A DNA stretch of 64,000 nucleotides from Halomicrobium zhouii (GTDB lineage Archaea > Halobacteriota > Halobacteria > Halobacteriales > Haloarculaceae), in contig NZ_FOZK01000003.1 of assembly GCF_900114435.1 (NCBI RefSeq), positions 310,001-374,000 on the forward strand. Direction: 5' to 3'. Shown piece after piece: positions 49,717-58,225 of this stretch. Each line of letters opens with the position of its first letter. The stretch's first letter is position 1. The position numbers were made by a program, and so were the translations under genes. The notes beneath the pieces are model-generated. The model searched no databases, was not told the DNA's origin, and saw only the letters and a list, made by a program, of their open reading frames with translations.

Positions 49717-50193
49717 TCAGGCGCCGAACTCCGCCTGCGTCACTCGGACGACGAGCGTGTCGTCCACGTCCCGCAGGTCGTACTCCGGAATCGTGTCGCC
49801 GGTCCGGGTGACGAGCATCGGTTCGACGAGCCGAGGTGGAGATTCGAACTCCTCGTCACTCTCCTCAATGCCGTATACCTGGAGGAATCGGTCCGTCTCG
49901 GCCGGCTCGACCTCGTCGTCGCGGACCGCGGCGGCCAGGTCCCGCGAGAGCCACTCCGTCTCGCTGATCGAGGGTTCGAGGACGAACGCCGTCTCGGTAA
50001 AGCGGACGAGGTACCAGTTCAGATCGTTGAGCAGCGAGACGGCGGCGCCGAGGCTCACCGTCTCCAGCGTGAGCGTGTTCTCGAACGGTTCCCGGAGGTC
50101 GTAGGTCGCGAGCGCGTTTCGCGCCGTCTCGCGCGAGAGGAGTTCGTACCGGAGGTTGGCGTCCTCCGTCCCGACGAGACAGACCCGGGTCAT
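49717..50193 (-). CDS. DUF5804-like haloarchaeal protein
   Basis: 158 residues, acidic, no membrane segment. It begins MTRVCLVGTEDANLRYELLSRETARNALATYDLREPF and looks like a small alpha/beta protein of the family I believe is DUF5804. Located just downstream (48 bases) of thiI on the same strand, so probably cotranscribed with it. Function unknown. Confidence 0.65.
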   Translation of the reverse strand: MTRVCLVGTEDANLRYELLSRETARNALATYDLREPFENTLTLETVSLGAAVSLLNDLNWYLVRFTETAFVLEPSISETEWLSRDLAAAVRDDEVEPAETDRFLQVYGIEESDEEFESPPRLVEPMLVTRTGDTIPEYDLRDVDDTLVVRVTQAEFGA

Positions 50194-50241
50194 CGTCCGA
50201 GGTGAGTCCCGCGGGCGGGAAAGTGGTTTCGTTCCACCCGG

Positions 50242-51432
50242 TCACTCGGTGTCGATGGGGACGATTTCTGCTTCCCCGGCCACGACGCGCGCACGCGAAA
50301 AGAGGTCGTCGGGCTCGACGGCCCGGACCGTCTCCAGATCCGCGTTCGTCTCGGGGAAGGAGGGAGCCACGCGGTTGCAGCCCGCGTCGATGGTCGACTC
50401 CTCGTAGGTCCCGATGTCGCGCGCCTGTTCGATGACCTCGGTCTTGTCCATCGTGAGGCAGGGACGGTGGACCGGTAACTCGACGGCCGCGTCGGTGACC
50501 GCGAGGTTCGCGCTCGTCTGGCTCGACTTCTGGCCGATGGCCTCGCCGGTGACGACGCCCACTGCGCCGGTCTCGCGGGCGACGGCCTCGCCCACGGCGA
50601 CGACGAACCGGCGGAGGTGGAGCATCCGGGTGTCCGTCGTCTGCTCGGCCAGTTCCGCGACGACGTCGCCGCCCGGAACGATCCGGAGGTCGAGGTCGTA
50701 GCTCGGGGCGTACCGGGCAAGGTCGGCGACGGTCGCGGCCGCGCGCGCCTGGTGGTCGGGCCCGCCGTAGTCGCCCAGGTCGACGTACACCGGAACGATC
50801 GGGCAACCCCGGCGCATCATCTGCCAGGCGGCGACCGGCGAGTCGATGCCACCGCTGACCATCGCCACGACGGGCCGCTGGGTGCCGAGGGGCATCCCGC
50901 CCGGGCCGTCGCGCTTCTCCAGGAAGACGTAGGCCTCGTCCTCGCGGCACTCGACGAACAGTTCGAAGTCCGGGTCGTCGAGGTCCACTTCGGCCTCGCT
51001 GCCCATTGACTCGATGGTCTCCCAGACCGCGCTCCCGCCCTCGGACTCGATGTCGGTGCTGGCGAAGGGGTGGGCGTCCTGCTCGCCCGCGCGGCGCGCG
51101 CTGACGGCGAAGGTCCCGCCGTCGTAGTGGGCCTCGGTCGCGTCGCGGAGCGCGTCCGCGATGGCTTCCAGCGTCGGTTCGACCGTCACCGCGGGGCTCG
51201 CCGAGACGACGCCGAAGGCGTCCGTCGCGGCCGCAGTCGCCGCCTCGGGTTCGTCGGTGTGGACGAAGATCCGATTCCGGTGTCGGTCGACCTCGCCGTC
51301 GACGTCGCGGTCGGCGAGCAGCGAGTTGACGTTGCCTGCGAGCCGGGTCTCCATCTTGCGGCGGACCTGGTCGCTCTTGACGCCGATTTCGCCGTGGCGG
51401 ACGACGACGACGTCGGATCCCGGCGGGTGCAT
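50242..51432 (-). CDS. thiI: tRNA 4-thiouridine sulfurtransferase ThiI
   Basis: 396 residues: N-terminal ferredoxin-like and THUMP domains (about 10-170) and a PP-loop pyrophosphatase domain starting at VAMVSGGIDSPVAAWQM (about 189-205). It adenylates U8 of tRNA for thiolation. GEAIGQKSSQTSANL near 299-313 is conserved. The rhodanese domain of E. coli ThiI is absent, as in most archaea, so sulfur must come from another route. Confidence 0.93.
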   Translation of the reverse strand: MHPPGSDVVVVRHGEIGVKSDQVRRKMETRLAGNVNSLLADRDVDGEVDRHRNRIFVHTDEPEAATAAATDAFGVVSASPAVTVEPTLEAIADALRDATEAHYDGGTFAVSARRAGEQDAHPFASTDIESEGGSAVWETIESMGSEAEVDLDDPDFELFVECREDEAYVFLEKRDGPGGMPLGTQRPVVAMVSGGIDSPVAAWQMMRRGCPIVPVYVDLGDYGGPDHQARAAATVADLARYAPSYDLDLRIVPGGDVVAELAEQTTDTRMLHLRRFVVAVGEAVARETGAVGVVTGEAIGQKSSQTSANLAVTDAAVELPVHRPCLTMDKTEVIEQARDIGTYEESTIDAGCNRVAPSFPETNADLETVRAVEPDDLFSRARVVAGEAEIVPIDTE

Positions 51433-51497
51433 ACCTGGGATATCGGACGGGAGAATAAACGCGTGTCGTCCTCCGCCCACCGGCCAGGAACCGTCGC

Positions 51498-52028
51498 TCA
51501 GTCGCGACCCGGGTCCGGGTAACCGCCGACCGACAGCAGCCGCTCGAGGAACGCGTCGGTCGCCGACGCGAACCAGAGGCCGCCACCGAGCGAGAGCGCC
51601 CCAGCGGTGATAAGTGGGATGTTGAGGGACGCGCTGCACGCGCCGCCCGGCGTCGAAACGACGACGGCCAAGCCGTCCAGCATCAGGCCCGGCAGCGCAG
51701 AGGACGGCTCCGCGCCGGTGGCGACTTCGCAGCCGCCGTTCAGGATCGTGAACGGCTCGATGGCGAAGAGGAGCAGGCCGACGCCGACCGCCACGTGAGC
51801 CGGGTCGGCCCGTCTCGACGCGACGACGGCGAGTAGCGCGAGCGATCCGACGTACGAACCGAGGACCAGCCACGGAACGACCGGCGCGAGTCCCCCGTAG
51901 GAGACCGAACCGAAGAGGTAGAGGTGGATATAGCGAAAACCGGCGTGCACGAGGAACACGTCGAGGACCACCGTGACCGCGAACGTGCGTCTGAGAACCG
52001 GATTCCGAGTGGCCGACCGGATCGACAT
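51498..52028 (-). CDS. Multi-pass membrane protein of unknown function
   Basis: 176 residues with about five hydrophobic segments (near 16-36, 44-68, 76-97, 116-130, 137-158) and two extracellular-side cysteines ([19 protein letters not shown]) that could form a disulfide. No family recognised. Upstream of thiI on the same strand with about 65 bases between. Confidence 0.65.
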   Translation of the reverse strand: MSIRSATRNPVLRRTFAVTVVLDVFLVHAGFRYIHLYLFGSVSYGGLAPVVPWLVLGSYVGSLALLAVVASRRADPAHVAVGVGLLLFAIEPFTILNGGCEVATGAEPSSALPGLMLDGLAVVVSTPGGACSASLNIPLITAGALSLGGGLWFASATDAFLERLLSVGGYPDPGRD

Positions 52029-52113
52029 ACACACCACTTCCGGTCCGGGGACGTAAGTTTTCGCAGCGACGGCGTCGCAGAAGCCTCTTCGCGTCGCGGT
52101 GGACGGCGCCTCC

Positions 52114-53316
52114 TCAGAACGTGGACAGCTGGCCGTCGATGACCCGCTTCGTGACGCCGGTGACGTCCGCGAGCTCGTCGTCGACGGCAGCGCGGACCTC
52201 TGCTTCGATGTCTTCGATGGCGACGCCGGGTTCGGTGACGAGTTCCGCGTCGGCGACGTGCGGGTCGTCGATGGGCGATCCGATCTGGGAGAGCAGGCGG
52301 ACCTGGAGCTGTTTGATGCCGTCGACCTCACTCACGACGGACTCCGCGATTTCGGTCGAGAGGAGGTTGTATATCTTCCCGATGTGGTTGACGGGGTTCT
52401 TGCCGGAGGTCGCCTCCATGCTCATGGGCCGGTTCGGCGTGATGAGGCCGTTGGCGCGGTTGCCACGGCCGACGGAGCCGTCGTCGCCTTGCTCGGCGGA
52501 GGTGCCAGTCGTCGTCAGGTAGATGGAGCCCTCATCGTAGTCGTCGGCGGTGTTGACGTGGACGGTAACCTCGCGGTCGGTGTACTCCGTGGCCAGGTCG
52601 GCGACGTACTCCCGAACCCCCTCGACGGCGTCGCGGTAGGCGTCCATGTCCGGGACGTGCCGGTCGACCATCGCGACGGCGACGGTGACGTCGACGTGGT
52701 CGCCCTCGCGCTTGCCCATGACCTTGACGTCCTGGCCGACGACGGGGTTGTCCGCGGCGTACTCTTCGTTGAGACTGCGTTCGGTCTCGTGGACGATCTG
52801 TTCGGTCTCGGTGAGCGGCGCGTGACCGACGCCGTAGCTCGTGTCGTTGGCCATCGGGACGGTCGCTTCTTCACCGAAAACCTCCTGGAGGTCGCCGCTG
52901 CCCTCGCCGAGGCGGACGTCGACGATGACGTCCTTGCCGACGTCGAGGAAGGGGAACTGCTCGTCGAGGTACTCGCGGGCGGCCTCCAGTGCGATCGTCT
53001 CGGTCGGGATGCGCTCGCCGCCGAACGTCTTGGTGGCGCGACCGACGATGAGGAGGTAGATCGGTTCCAGTACTTCGCCGCCGCCGAAGGCGGGCGCGGC
53101 CGTGCCGGCGACGAGCTGGGTCTCGTCGGTGTTGTAGTGCAGCACCTCGCCGAAGCGGTCGATGTACTCCTGAGCGAGCGCGCGCGAGACAGTTTCGGCG
53201 ATCCCGTCGCAGATAGAGTCGGGGTGACCGATACCTTTCCGCTCGACGATCTCCACCGACTGGTCCTCGACCGCGTGCCCGGTGGCGGGCTGAACGTGTA
53301 TATTCCGGTCCGTCAT
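52114..53316 (-). CDS. Archaeal S-adenosylmethionine synthetase (methionine adenosyltransferase)
   Basis: 400 residues of the archaeal MAT family, distinct from bacterial MetK. Signatures: [22 protein letters not shown] near 21-42 binds methionine/ATP, the central [20 protein letters not shown] and [27 protein letters not shown] near 280-306. It supplies AdoMet, which Trm56, other methyltransferases and thiC in this window consume. No SAM riboswitch is visible upstream. Confidence 0.95.
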   Translation of the reverse strand: MTDRNIHVQPATGHAVEDQSVEIVERKGIGHPDSICDGIAETVSRALAQEYIDRFGEVLHYNTDETQLVAGTAAPAFGGGEVLEPIYLLIVGRATKTFGGERIPTETIALEAAREYLDEQFPFLDVGKDVIVDVRLGEGSGDLQEVFGEEATVPMANDTSYGVGHAPLTETEQIVHETERSLNEEYAADNPVVGQDVKVMGKREGDHVDVTVAVAMVDRHVPDMDAYRDAVEGVREYVADLATEYTDREVTVHVNTADDYDEGSIYLTTTGTSAEQGDDGSVGRGNRANGLITPNRPMSMEATSGKNPVNHIGKIYNLLSTEIAESVVSEVDGIKQLQVRLLSQIGSPIDDPHVADAELVTEPGVAIEDIEAEVRAAVDDELADVTGVTKRVIDGQLSTF

Positions 53317-53375
53317 TGGCCGTAGTTGGGAGTCCCGGGTTCTATAACTTGCGGAAACCTTTCTTGCCGTTCTGA

Positions 53376-53921
53376 TTACTCCTCTGCATCACCGAGGAGG
53401 AGACCCAGGTAGGACGTCCGGATCTGCTCGTCGGGGTCGAGACCGAGATCCATCATTACCTCCTTCGCGCCCTCGCGCGCGTCGTCGACTTCCTCGGCCT
53501 CGATTTCGACCTCGACGAACTCACCGAGGCCGTCGACGCTGTCCAGCGTGACGGTGTAGCCGTTCAGGTGATAGCGGTCACGATCCTTCTCCACGACGGC
53601 GGCCGCCTCGAACCCCAGTGCACGGAATATCGCGTCGGCGTCCGATCCGCTCTCGACGGCCGTCTCTATCTCCTCCCGGGTCTTCGATTCGGCGTCGACC
53701 TTCGGTCCTTTGTAAGTCAACTCGACGATCGCTTCGTCGCCGTGGGACTCTCGACGGATGCGAAACGCCTCGTCGGTCGCTGCGAAGTCGCGGTGGGGCG
53801 CGTCGTAGTACGTGTCTTCCTGGGTCACGACACCCAGGCGATCGGCCCCCAGTGCTTCGAGTCGGTCGCGAACGGCGTCGTGGTCCGCCTCGACCTTCAG
53901 TTCGACCTCGTACATGCGCAT
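53376..53921 (-). CDS. CYTH-domain protein (class IV adenylate cyclase/thiamine-triphosphatase type)
   Basis: 181 residues. The signature EVELKV (ExExK) near 5-10 and later charged strands (FRIRRES, ELTYKGPK, VEKDRDRYHLNGYTVTLDSVDGLGEFVEVEIE) form the triphosphate tunnel of CYTH proteins. Members cleave inorganic tri/polyphosphate or thiamine triphosphate, or cyclise ATP. Which applies is not decidable by eye, though archaeal ones are mostly triphosphatases. Starts at 53921 or 53915 are equally plausible. Confidence 0.85.
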   Translation of the reverse strand: MRMYEVELKVEADHDAVRDRLEALGADRLGVVTQEDTYYDAPHRDFAATDEAFRIRRESHGDEAIVELTYKGPKVDAESKTREEIETAVESGSDADAIFRALGFEAAAVVEKDRDRYHLNGYTVTLDSVDGLGEFVEVEIEAEEVDDAREGAKEVMMDLGLDPDEQIRTSYLGLLLGDAEE

Positions 53922-54031
53922 GTGGTCGGCCAGGCCGGACAAAAGCAACCCGAATCGTGTCCCCGACCGGAATATTCCAGCTGGCGAATGCGAGAAGAAA
54001 GAACTTGTACCTCATCTGTAAACCGGATCAC

Positions 54032-54448
54032 GTGCTCCGTCGAGAATACGTCGTATCCGTCGGCGTCGGCTGCTCGTCCCTCAATGCCGGCTGTCCAGCC
54101 GGTGGTCCGAACTACCGACTGAAGTCGTTCCAGCTTTCCGAAACGATCACTTCAGGGGACACTGCGACGGCCAGCGTGAGCCTCGTAAGTGACGACAGGT
54201 CTGACATCCACACCGACGTTATCGTCGAGATAGACGATCTCAGAGAGAAACACCGCACCACAGTCGACAGCGGAGAGACCAGGACAGTCGATATCGACGT
54301 TGACGTAGATCTAGAGCCGGGGTCCTACGAAGCCACTGTCGAGGCCATCGGGGCGAACAACGAATTATCCCAACAGGTAGAGGTCGTCGAGCCAGTGACA
54401 GTGGAAACCGAACAGCGACCCGCTGAATCGGCCATTCGCACCGGCTGA
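54032..54448 (+). CDS. Putative Tat/lipobox exported CARDB-like protein
   Basis: 138 residues from a GTG. The N-terminus LRREYVVSVGVGCSSLNAGC has a twin arginine followed by a short weakly hydrophobic stretch and a cysteine, like haloarchaeal Tat lipoproteins but degenerate. It is followed by one beta-sandwich domain with CARDB-like features (ITSGDTATASVSLVSDD … GETRTVDIDVDVDLEPGSYEATV). The A/T-richer composition and weak signal suggest either a recently acquired or decaying gene. The N-terminal boundary is uncertain. Confidence 0.5.
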   Translation: MLRREYVVSVGVGCSSLNAGCPAGGPNYRLKSFQLSETITSGDTATASVSLVSDDRSDIHTDVIVEIDDLREKHRTTVDSGETRTVDIDVDVDLEPGSYEATVEAIGANNELSQQVEVVEPVTVETEQRPAESAIRTG

Positions 54449-54523
54449 TGCAGTCAGATTCAGATCTATCACTCGGCGGGGCGAAACGTTGTCCTTAAGA
54501 GCGCGACGACTGACGATTCGGGT

Positions 54524-55537
54524 ATGAGCAACGACTCCGAGGCCGAGGAGGCCGACGTCGAAGAACAGGAAGTCGACGAGACCGAAGCACAGGACACCGA
54601 GGCCGATGAGGAGACCGCCCAGGAAGAAGCGACCGAGGAAGAAACCCCCGAAGGAGGGCTCCAGGAGGGCGACTTCGTCGAACTGGACTACACCGCCCGG
54701 ACCGTTGAAGGCGACGACCTGGTCGACACGACCCACCCCGAAGTCGCCGAAGAGGAAGGCGTCGGCGAGGACCAGGAGTTCGCCCCGCGCACAATCGTCC
54801 TCGGCCAGGGTCACCTGTTCGAGGCCGTCGAGTCTGACATCTACGGCAAGGAAGCCGGGGACAGCGGCACCGTGAACGTCTCGGCGGAGGAGGCCTTCGG
54901 TGAGTACGACGAGAGCGAAGTCCGCACCATCTCGAAGGACAAGATTCCGGAAGACGACCGCTACCCAGGTGCCCACGTCGACGTCGGCGGCGAGCACGGT
55001 CACGTCGAGACCATCATCGGCGGTCGCGCGCGCGTCGATTTCAACCACCCACTCGCCGGCGAGGGCATCGAGTACGAGTACGACATCCTCCGCGAGGTCG
55101 AGGACCGAGAGGAGCAGGCCCAGGGCCTCATCAGCATGTTCCTCGACATGGAACTCGAGGTTTGGTTCGAGACCGACACCGTCGAGGAAGAGCAGATGGT
55201 CGAACCCGACGAGGACGACGACGAGGACGCCGAACCCGAGTTCGAGACCGTCGAAGTCGAGAAGGAGACGCTCTACATCGAGGCGACCCCGCAGCTCACG
55301 ATGAACCAGCAGTGGATGATGGGCAAACAGCAGATCGCCCAGCAGCTCACCCAGATCCTCGACATCGACCGCATCATCGTCCAGGAGGAGATCGGCGGCG
55401 GCATGGGCGGTATGATGGGCGGCATGGGAGGAATGATGGGCGGCGGCGCAGGCGGCGAGGACATCGAGGCGGCCCTCGAAGACGCCGACGTTGACGCCGA
55501 CGAGATCATGGAAGAGATCGAAGGCGCCGAAGAATAG
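54524..55537 (+). CDS. FKBP-type peptidyl-prolyl isomerase with Gly/Met tail
   Basis: 337 residues: a very acidic N-terminal extension (about 1-45), an FKBP/SlyD-like domain with insert-in-flap (about 46-195, GDFVELDYTARTVEGDDLVDTT), a C-terminal domain as in archaeal long FKBPs (about 195-287), then a Gly/Met tract (GGGMGGMMGGMGG) and an acidic end EEIEGAEE. It catalyses prolyl isomerisation and acts as a chaperone. The last 116 bases are duplicated 250 bases downstream, changing the natural C-terminus by about two residues. Confidence 0.88.
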   Translation: MSNDSEAEEADVEEQEVDETEAQDTEADEETAQEEATEEETPEGGLQEGDFVELDYTARTVEGDDLVDTTHPEVAEEEGVGEDQEFAPRTIVLGQGHLFEAVESDIYGKEAGDSGTVNVSAEEAFGEYDESEVRTISKDKIPEDDRYPGAHVDVGGEHGHVETIIGGRARVDFNHPLAGEGIEYEYDILREVEDREEQAQGLISMFLDMELEVWFETDTVEEEQMVEPDEDDDEDAEPEFETVEVEKETLYIEATPQLTMNQQWMMGKQQIAQQLTQILDIDRIIVQEEIGGGMGGMMGGMGGMMGGGAGGEDIEAALEDADVDADEIMEEIEGAEE

Positions 55538-55545
55538 ACGAGCAT

Positions 55546-55566
55546 ACCGCGAGCGGAGCGAGCGGT
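55546..55566. repeat. Hairpin with GAGCGGAGCGA core
   Basis: Arms ACCGC (55546-55550) and GCGGT (55562-55566). Directly followed at 55572-55594 by a second one with arms CGGTCC/GGACCG and core GAACGGAGTGA, then a T-run at 55598-55603, so this pair may act as the FKBP terminator. Confidence 0.65.
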
Positions 55567-55597
55567 TTCTTCGGTCCGAACGGAGTGAGGACCGGCC

Positions 55598-55603
55598 TTT
55601 TTT
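55598..55603 (+). terminator. U-rich terminator after FKBP gene
   Basis: Six T residues immediately after a 6-base-arm hairpin (55572-55594), resembling an intrinsic terminator about 60 bases after the FKBP stop. Confidence 0.5.
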
Positions 55604-55624
55604 GGTGCAGATTTTTCGAGGAGC

Positions 55625-55649
55625 GGTGTGCGAGCGCAGCGAGCACACC
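55625..55649. repeat. Hairpin with GAGCGCAGCGA core
   Basis: Seven-base arms GGTGTGC (55625-55631) and GCACACC (55643-55649) enclose the core, whose central triloop is GCA. Arms are unrelated in sequence to the other copies while the core is kept. Confidence 0.65.
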
Positions 55650-55667
55650 CGACGAAGAAAAAGGTGC

Positions 55668-55790
55668 GGCGGCATGGGAGGAATGATGGGCGGCGGCGCA
55701 GGCGGCGAGGACATCGAAGCGGCCCTCGAAGACGCCGACGTCGACGCCGACGAGATCGTGGAAGAGATCGAAGGCGCCGAAGAAGAGTAA
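55668..55790 (+). pseudogene. Duplicated 3' end of the FKBP gene
   Basis: Starting GGCATGGGAGGAATGATGG at 55671, the sequence repeats 55421-55537 with about three substitutions and a slightly different end (GAAGAGTAA instead of GAATAG). The frame stays open to TAA at 55790 and encodes the same Gly/Met-DIEAALEDADVDADEI tail. It has no start of its own and is read as a non-functional fragment from a 250-base tandem duplication or an insertion that split the gene end. Confidence 0.75.
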
Positions 55791-55844
55791 TCGGGTAGCC
55801 CGTCCGTCTTTTCATCCGTTCAGTCTCTTGGAGAACGTACTATA

Positions 55845-55882
55845 GCAAGCATACGGCGAGCGAAGCGAGCCGTTTCACTTCT
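55845..55882. repeat. Hairpin ACGGC/GCCGT with flanks, shared with 58967-59007
   Basis: Contains arms ACGGC (55853-55857) and GCCGT (55869-55873) around core GAGCGAAGCGA. The wider segment, from GCAAGCATAC to TTTCACTTCT, recurs in inverted orientation at 58967-59007, 3.1 kb away, with small indels. Confidence 0.65.
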
Positions 55883-55951
55883 CGCGAGACGCGGAGCGCC
55901 GAGCGGGAAGGAAGTTTGAAACGAAAGTTTTCAAGGAGTGGTTCCCGCAGG

Positions 55952-56100
55952 TCGCCGGAGGCGATCGAGGAAACCCGACGTGATTCGAGAGAGCGAAGCT
56001 CTCTCGGCATCTGCTCACGGGCGGCTTCGCCGCCCGTTCGCACGGTTCGTGGGACTCGAAGTGTCCCACGCACATCACGAAAATCGCGGAGCGATTTTCG
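55952..56100. repeat. Array of perfect short-loop hairpins
   Basis: Five hairpins within 150 bases. TCGCC/GGCGA with GGA loop (55952-55964); CGAGAGAGC/GCTCTCTCG with GAA loop (55986-56006); ACGGGCGGC/GCCGCCCGT with TTC loop, GAA on the other strand (56017-56037); CGTGGGAC/GTCCCACG with 7-base loop (56048-56070); CGAAAATCGC/GCGATTTTCG with GGA loop (56078-56100). Most loops are GNA closed by C-G. The array ends 14 bases before the pyrI stop. Confidence 0.75.
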
Positions 56101-56114
56101 AACGAACGTAAAAT

Positions 56115-56576
56115 TTAGTTGGCCAGAATGTGGGCCGGGAGGTCCTCGCGGATGATGGTGTCACAGTACTCACAGCGGACGCCGTCGTCGAGGACGGTGA
56201 AGGCGGATTCGACCGGTTCGTCCTCGGTCGTGATGCAGTTGTGGTTGGGACACTGCAGCACGCCCACGACGCGGTCGGGGTGGTTGACGTGCTTCTTCTC
56301 GACGACGTCGAAGTCGCGGACGATGTTGATAGAGGCGGCCGGTGCGATGAGCGACAGGACGTCGAGTTCCTCCTCCGAGAGCTCCCGGCCCTCGACTTTG
56401 ACGATGTCCTTGTGGCCGAGCTGGTCCGAGGGGACGTTCATGACCACGGAGACGGTCTCGCCCTCGGTGCCGTCGATGCCGAGGATGGCCAGGACGTTCA
56501 GCGCCTGGCCGCCCGTAATGTGGTCGATGACGGTGCCGTTCTCGATCTTGCTGACGCGGAGCTTTCGGTCTGTCAT
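56115..56576 (-). CDS. pyrI: Aspartate carbamoyltransferase regulatory chain (PyrI)
   Basis: 153 residues: nucleotide-binding N-terminal domain (about 5-98, [22 protein letters not shown]) and a zinc domain with four cysteines in CPNHNC … CEYC (about 107-140) that contacts the catalytic trimer. It confers CTP/ATP control on pyrimidine synthesis. The start overlaps the pyrB stop by 4 bases. Confidence 0.95.
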   Translation of the reverse strand: MTDRKLRVSKIENGTVIDHITGGQALNVLAILGIDGTEGETVSVVMNVPSDQLGHKDIVKVEGRELSEEELDVLSLIAPAASINIVRDFDVVEKKHVNHPDRVVGVLQCPNHNCITTEDEPVESAFTVLDDGVRCEYCDTIIREDLPAHILAN

Positions 56577-57487
56577 CGTTCTCCCTCCAGGACCATGTCG
56601 AGTATCGCCATGCGGACCGGCACGCCGTTGTGGGCCTGCTGGAAGTACTTCGCGTGCTCAGTGGCGTCGATCTCGTGGTCGATCTCGTCGACGCGGGGGA
56701 GCGGGTGCATCACGGTGAGATCGTCTTTCGCGTCCGCGAGCGTTCCGGCGTCGATCTGGTACTCGCCGGCCACTTCCCGGTACTCGCTCTCGTCGGGGAA
56801 GCGTTCGGCCTGGATGCGAGTCACGTAGAGGACGTCGAGCTCCGAGAGGACGGGTTCCAGCGAGGTGTGCTCTCGTACGTCCGCGCCGGCCTCGTGCAGG
56901 TCGTACCGGACCGACCGGGGGAGTTGCAGGCTCTCCGGGCTCACGAAGTGTTGGCGCGCGTCGAATTCCGTGAGCGCGTGGGCGAGCGAGTGGACGGTTC
57001 GGCCGTACTTCAGGTCGCCCATGATACCGATCGTCAGGTCGTCGAAGCCGGCGTTCTCCCGGATGGTGTAGAGGTCGAGCAGCGTCTGGGTCGGGTGCTG
57101 GCCGGCGCCGTCGCCGGCGTTGATGAGCGGCACGTCGACGTAGTCGCTGGCCATCTTCGCCGACCCCTCGCTGGGGTGGCGCAGGACGAGCGCGTCGGCG
57201 TACCCCTCGACGACGCGGACGGTGTCGGCCAGGGACTCGCCCTTCTTCACCGACGAGGACTCGACGGTACCCATGTCGACGACGTCGCCGCCGAGGCGCT
57301 TCATCGCGGCGGTGAAACTCATCTTCGTTCGCGTACTCGGCTCGAAGAAGAGCAGCCCCAGCAGGGCGTCGTCGTGACGGTCAGCGAACGCGCCCGGGTC
57401 GGCGGCGATGTCGGCAGCGCGGTCCAGCACCTCCTCGATGTCCGCTCGAGAGAGCTGTTTGGCGCTGATAATGTGGTCCTGGCGCAT
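56573..57487 (-). CDS. pyrB: Aspartate carbamoyltransferase catalytic chain (PyrB)
   Basis: 304 residues. Carbamoyl-phosphate loop [12 protein letters not shown] near 48-59, [11 protein letters not shown] near 77-87, HPTQTLLDL near 130-138, and the aspartate-side HPLPRVDEI near 263-271. First committed step of pyrimidine synthesis. The ATG at 57487 is chosen because the long in-frame extension upstream is antisense-like and not family sequence. Confidence 0.95.
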   Translation of the reverse strand: MRQDHIISAKQLSRADIEEVLDRAADIAADPGAFADRHDDALLGLLFFEPSTRTKMSFTAAMKRLGGDVVDMGTVESSSVKKGESLADTVRVVEGYADALVLRHPSEGSAKMASDYVDVPLINAGDGAGQHPTQTLLDLYTIRENAGFDDLTIGIMGDLKYGRTVHSLAHALTEFDARQHFVSPESLQLPRSVRYDLHEAGADVREHTSLEPVLSELDVLYVTRIQAERFPDESEYREVAGEYQIDAGTLADAKDDLTVMHPLPRVDEIDHEIDATEHAKYFQQAHNGVPVRMAILDMVLEGER

Positions 57488-57569
57488 TGGGTAGACTCCC
57501 GCCCCCGATGGCCTTGAATCTCCCGACACAGCACGAACATTCAAATGGGAAGGCGGGGCCAGAGCGCCC

Positions 57570-58196
57570 ATGATCGCTGTGGCCGGTGGCAAGGGCGGCT
57601 GTGGCAAGACCACCACGACGGCGTGTCTCGCCCGGGCGCTCGCGGACGCGGGTTCCGATCCAGTCGTCGTCGACGCCGACGTGGGAATGCCCGACCTGCA
57701 CGTCGTCGCGGGCGCCCGTCTCGACGCCGGACTCGCTACTCTCGCGAGCGGAGCTCCCGTCAGTAAAGCGGTCCAGTCGACACTCGAACTTCCGGGCGTG
57801 CGTCTCGTCGCGAATGGCCCCGAACAGTCGGACGACCTGGCCACAGCCCTCGATCGACTGCAGACGCTGGCCGACCCGGTTCTGGTCGACACCGCCGCCG
57901 GCGCGTCGCCGGCCGTGGCGACACCCCTGCGGGCTGCCGACGCCACTATCGTGGTCTCGACGCCGACGCCTCAGAGCCTGGAAGATGCGGCCAAGACCGC
58001 GGCGATGGCTCGGGCGCTCGACGCGCCGGTCGTCGGTAGCGTCGTCACGAGGAGCGACGGCTCCGTGGATCCGGGGCGACTCCTGGATTGCCCGACCCTC
58101 GGCCACGTTCCGTCCGTCCCTGATCCACTCGCCGACGACCGGGTCCGGGCCGCGTACGCGGATGTTTGTGAGTCTCTCCCTAAGCGGAATATTTAA
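57570..58196 (+). CDS. MinD/ParA-like P-loop ATPase
   Basis: 208 residues, compact SIMIBI ATPase. The deviant Walker [13 protein letters not shown] is at 6-17 and [15 protein letters not shown] near 33-47 is the switch region. The C-terminal membrane-targeting helix of true MinD is not evident, so its role (positioning, regulation or metal-cluster delivery) is open. The RAD55-like gene begins 30 bases downstream on the same strand. Confidence 0.8.
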   Translation: MIAVAGGKGGCGKTTTTACLARALADAGSDPVVVDADVGMPDLHVVAGARLDAGLATLASGAPVSKAVQSTLELPGVRLVANGPEQSDDLATALDRLQTLADPVLVDTAAGASPAVATPLRAADATIVVSTPTPQSLEDAAKTAAMARALDAPVVGSVVTRSDGSVDPGRLLDCPTLGHVPSVPDPLADDRVRAAYADVCESLPKRNI

Positions 58197-58225
58197 TCAG
58201 TTGCAGAATAGTGACTCTCCACGGG

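Larger units (their letters stand above)
55538..56114. other. 577-base convergent intergenic region full of repeats
   Basis: It lies between the stops of the FKBP gene (+) and pyrI (-), so no promoter is required here. Contents in order: three core-type hairpins and a T-run, the duplicated FKBP 3' end, one more core-type hairpin, and a close-packed array of perfect hairpins up to 56100. Nothing else coding was found. Confidence 0.7.

Noticed and set aside
53317-53375. SAM riboswitch or tRNA between the MAT and CYTH genes
   Set aside because: Only 59 bases, T-rich, with no aptamer or cloverleaf pattern, and downstream of the CYTH gene on the same strand rather than at a long leader.
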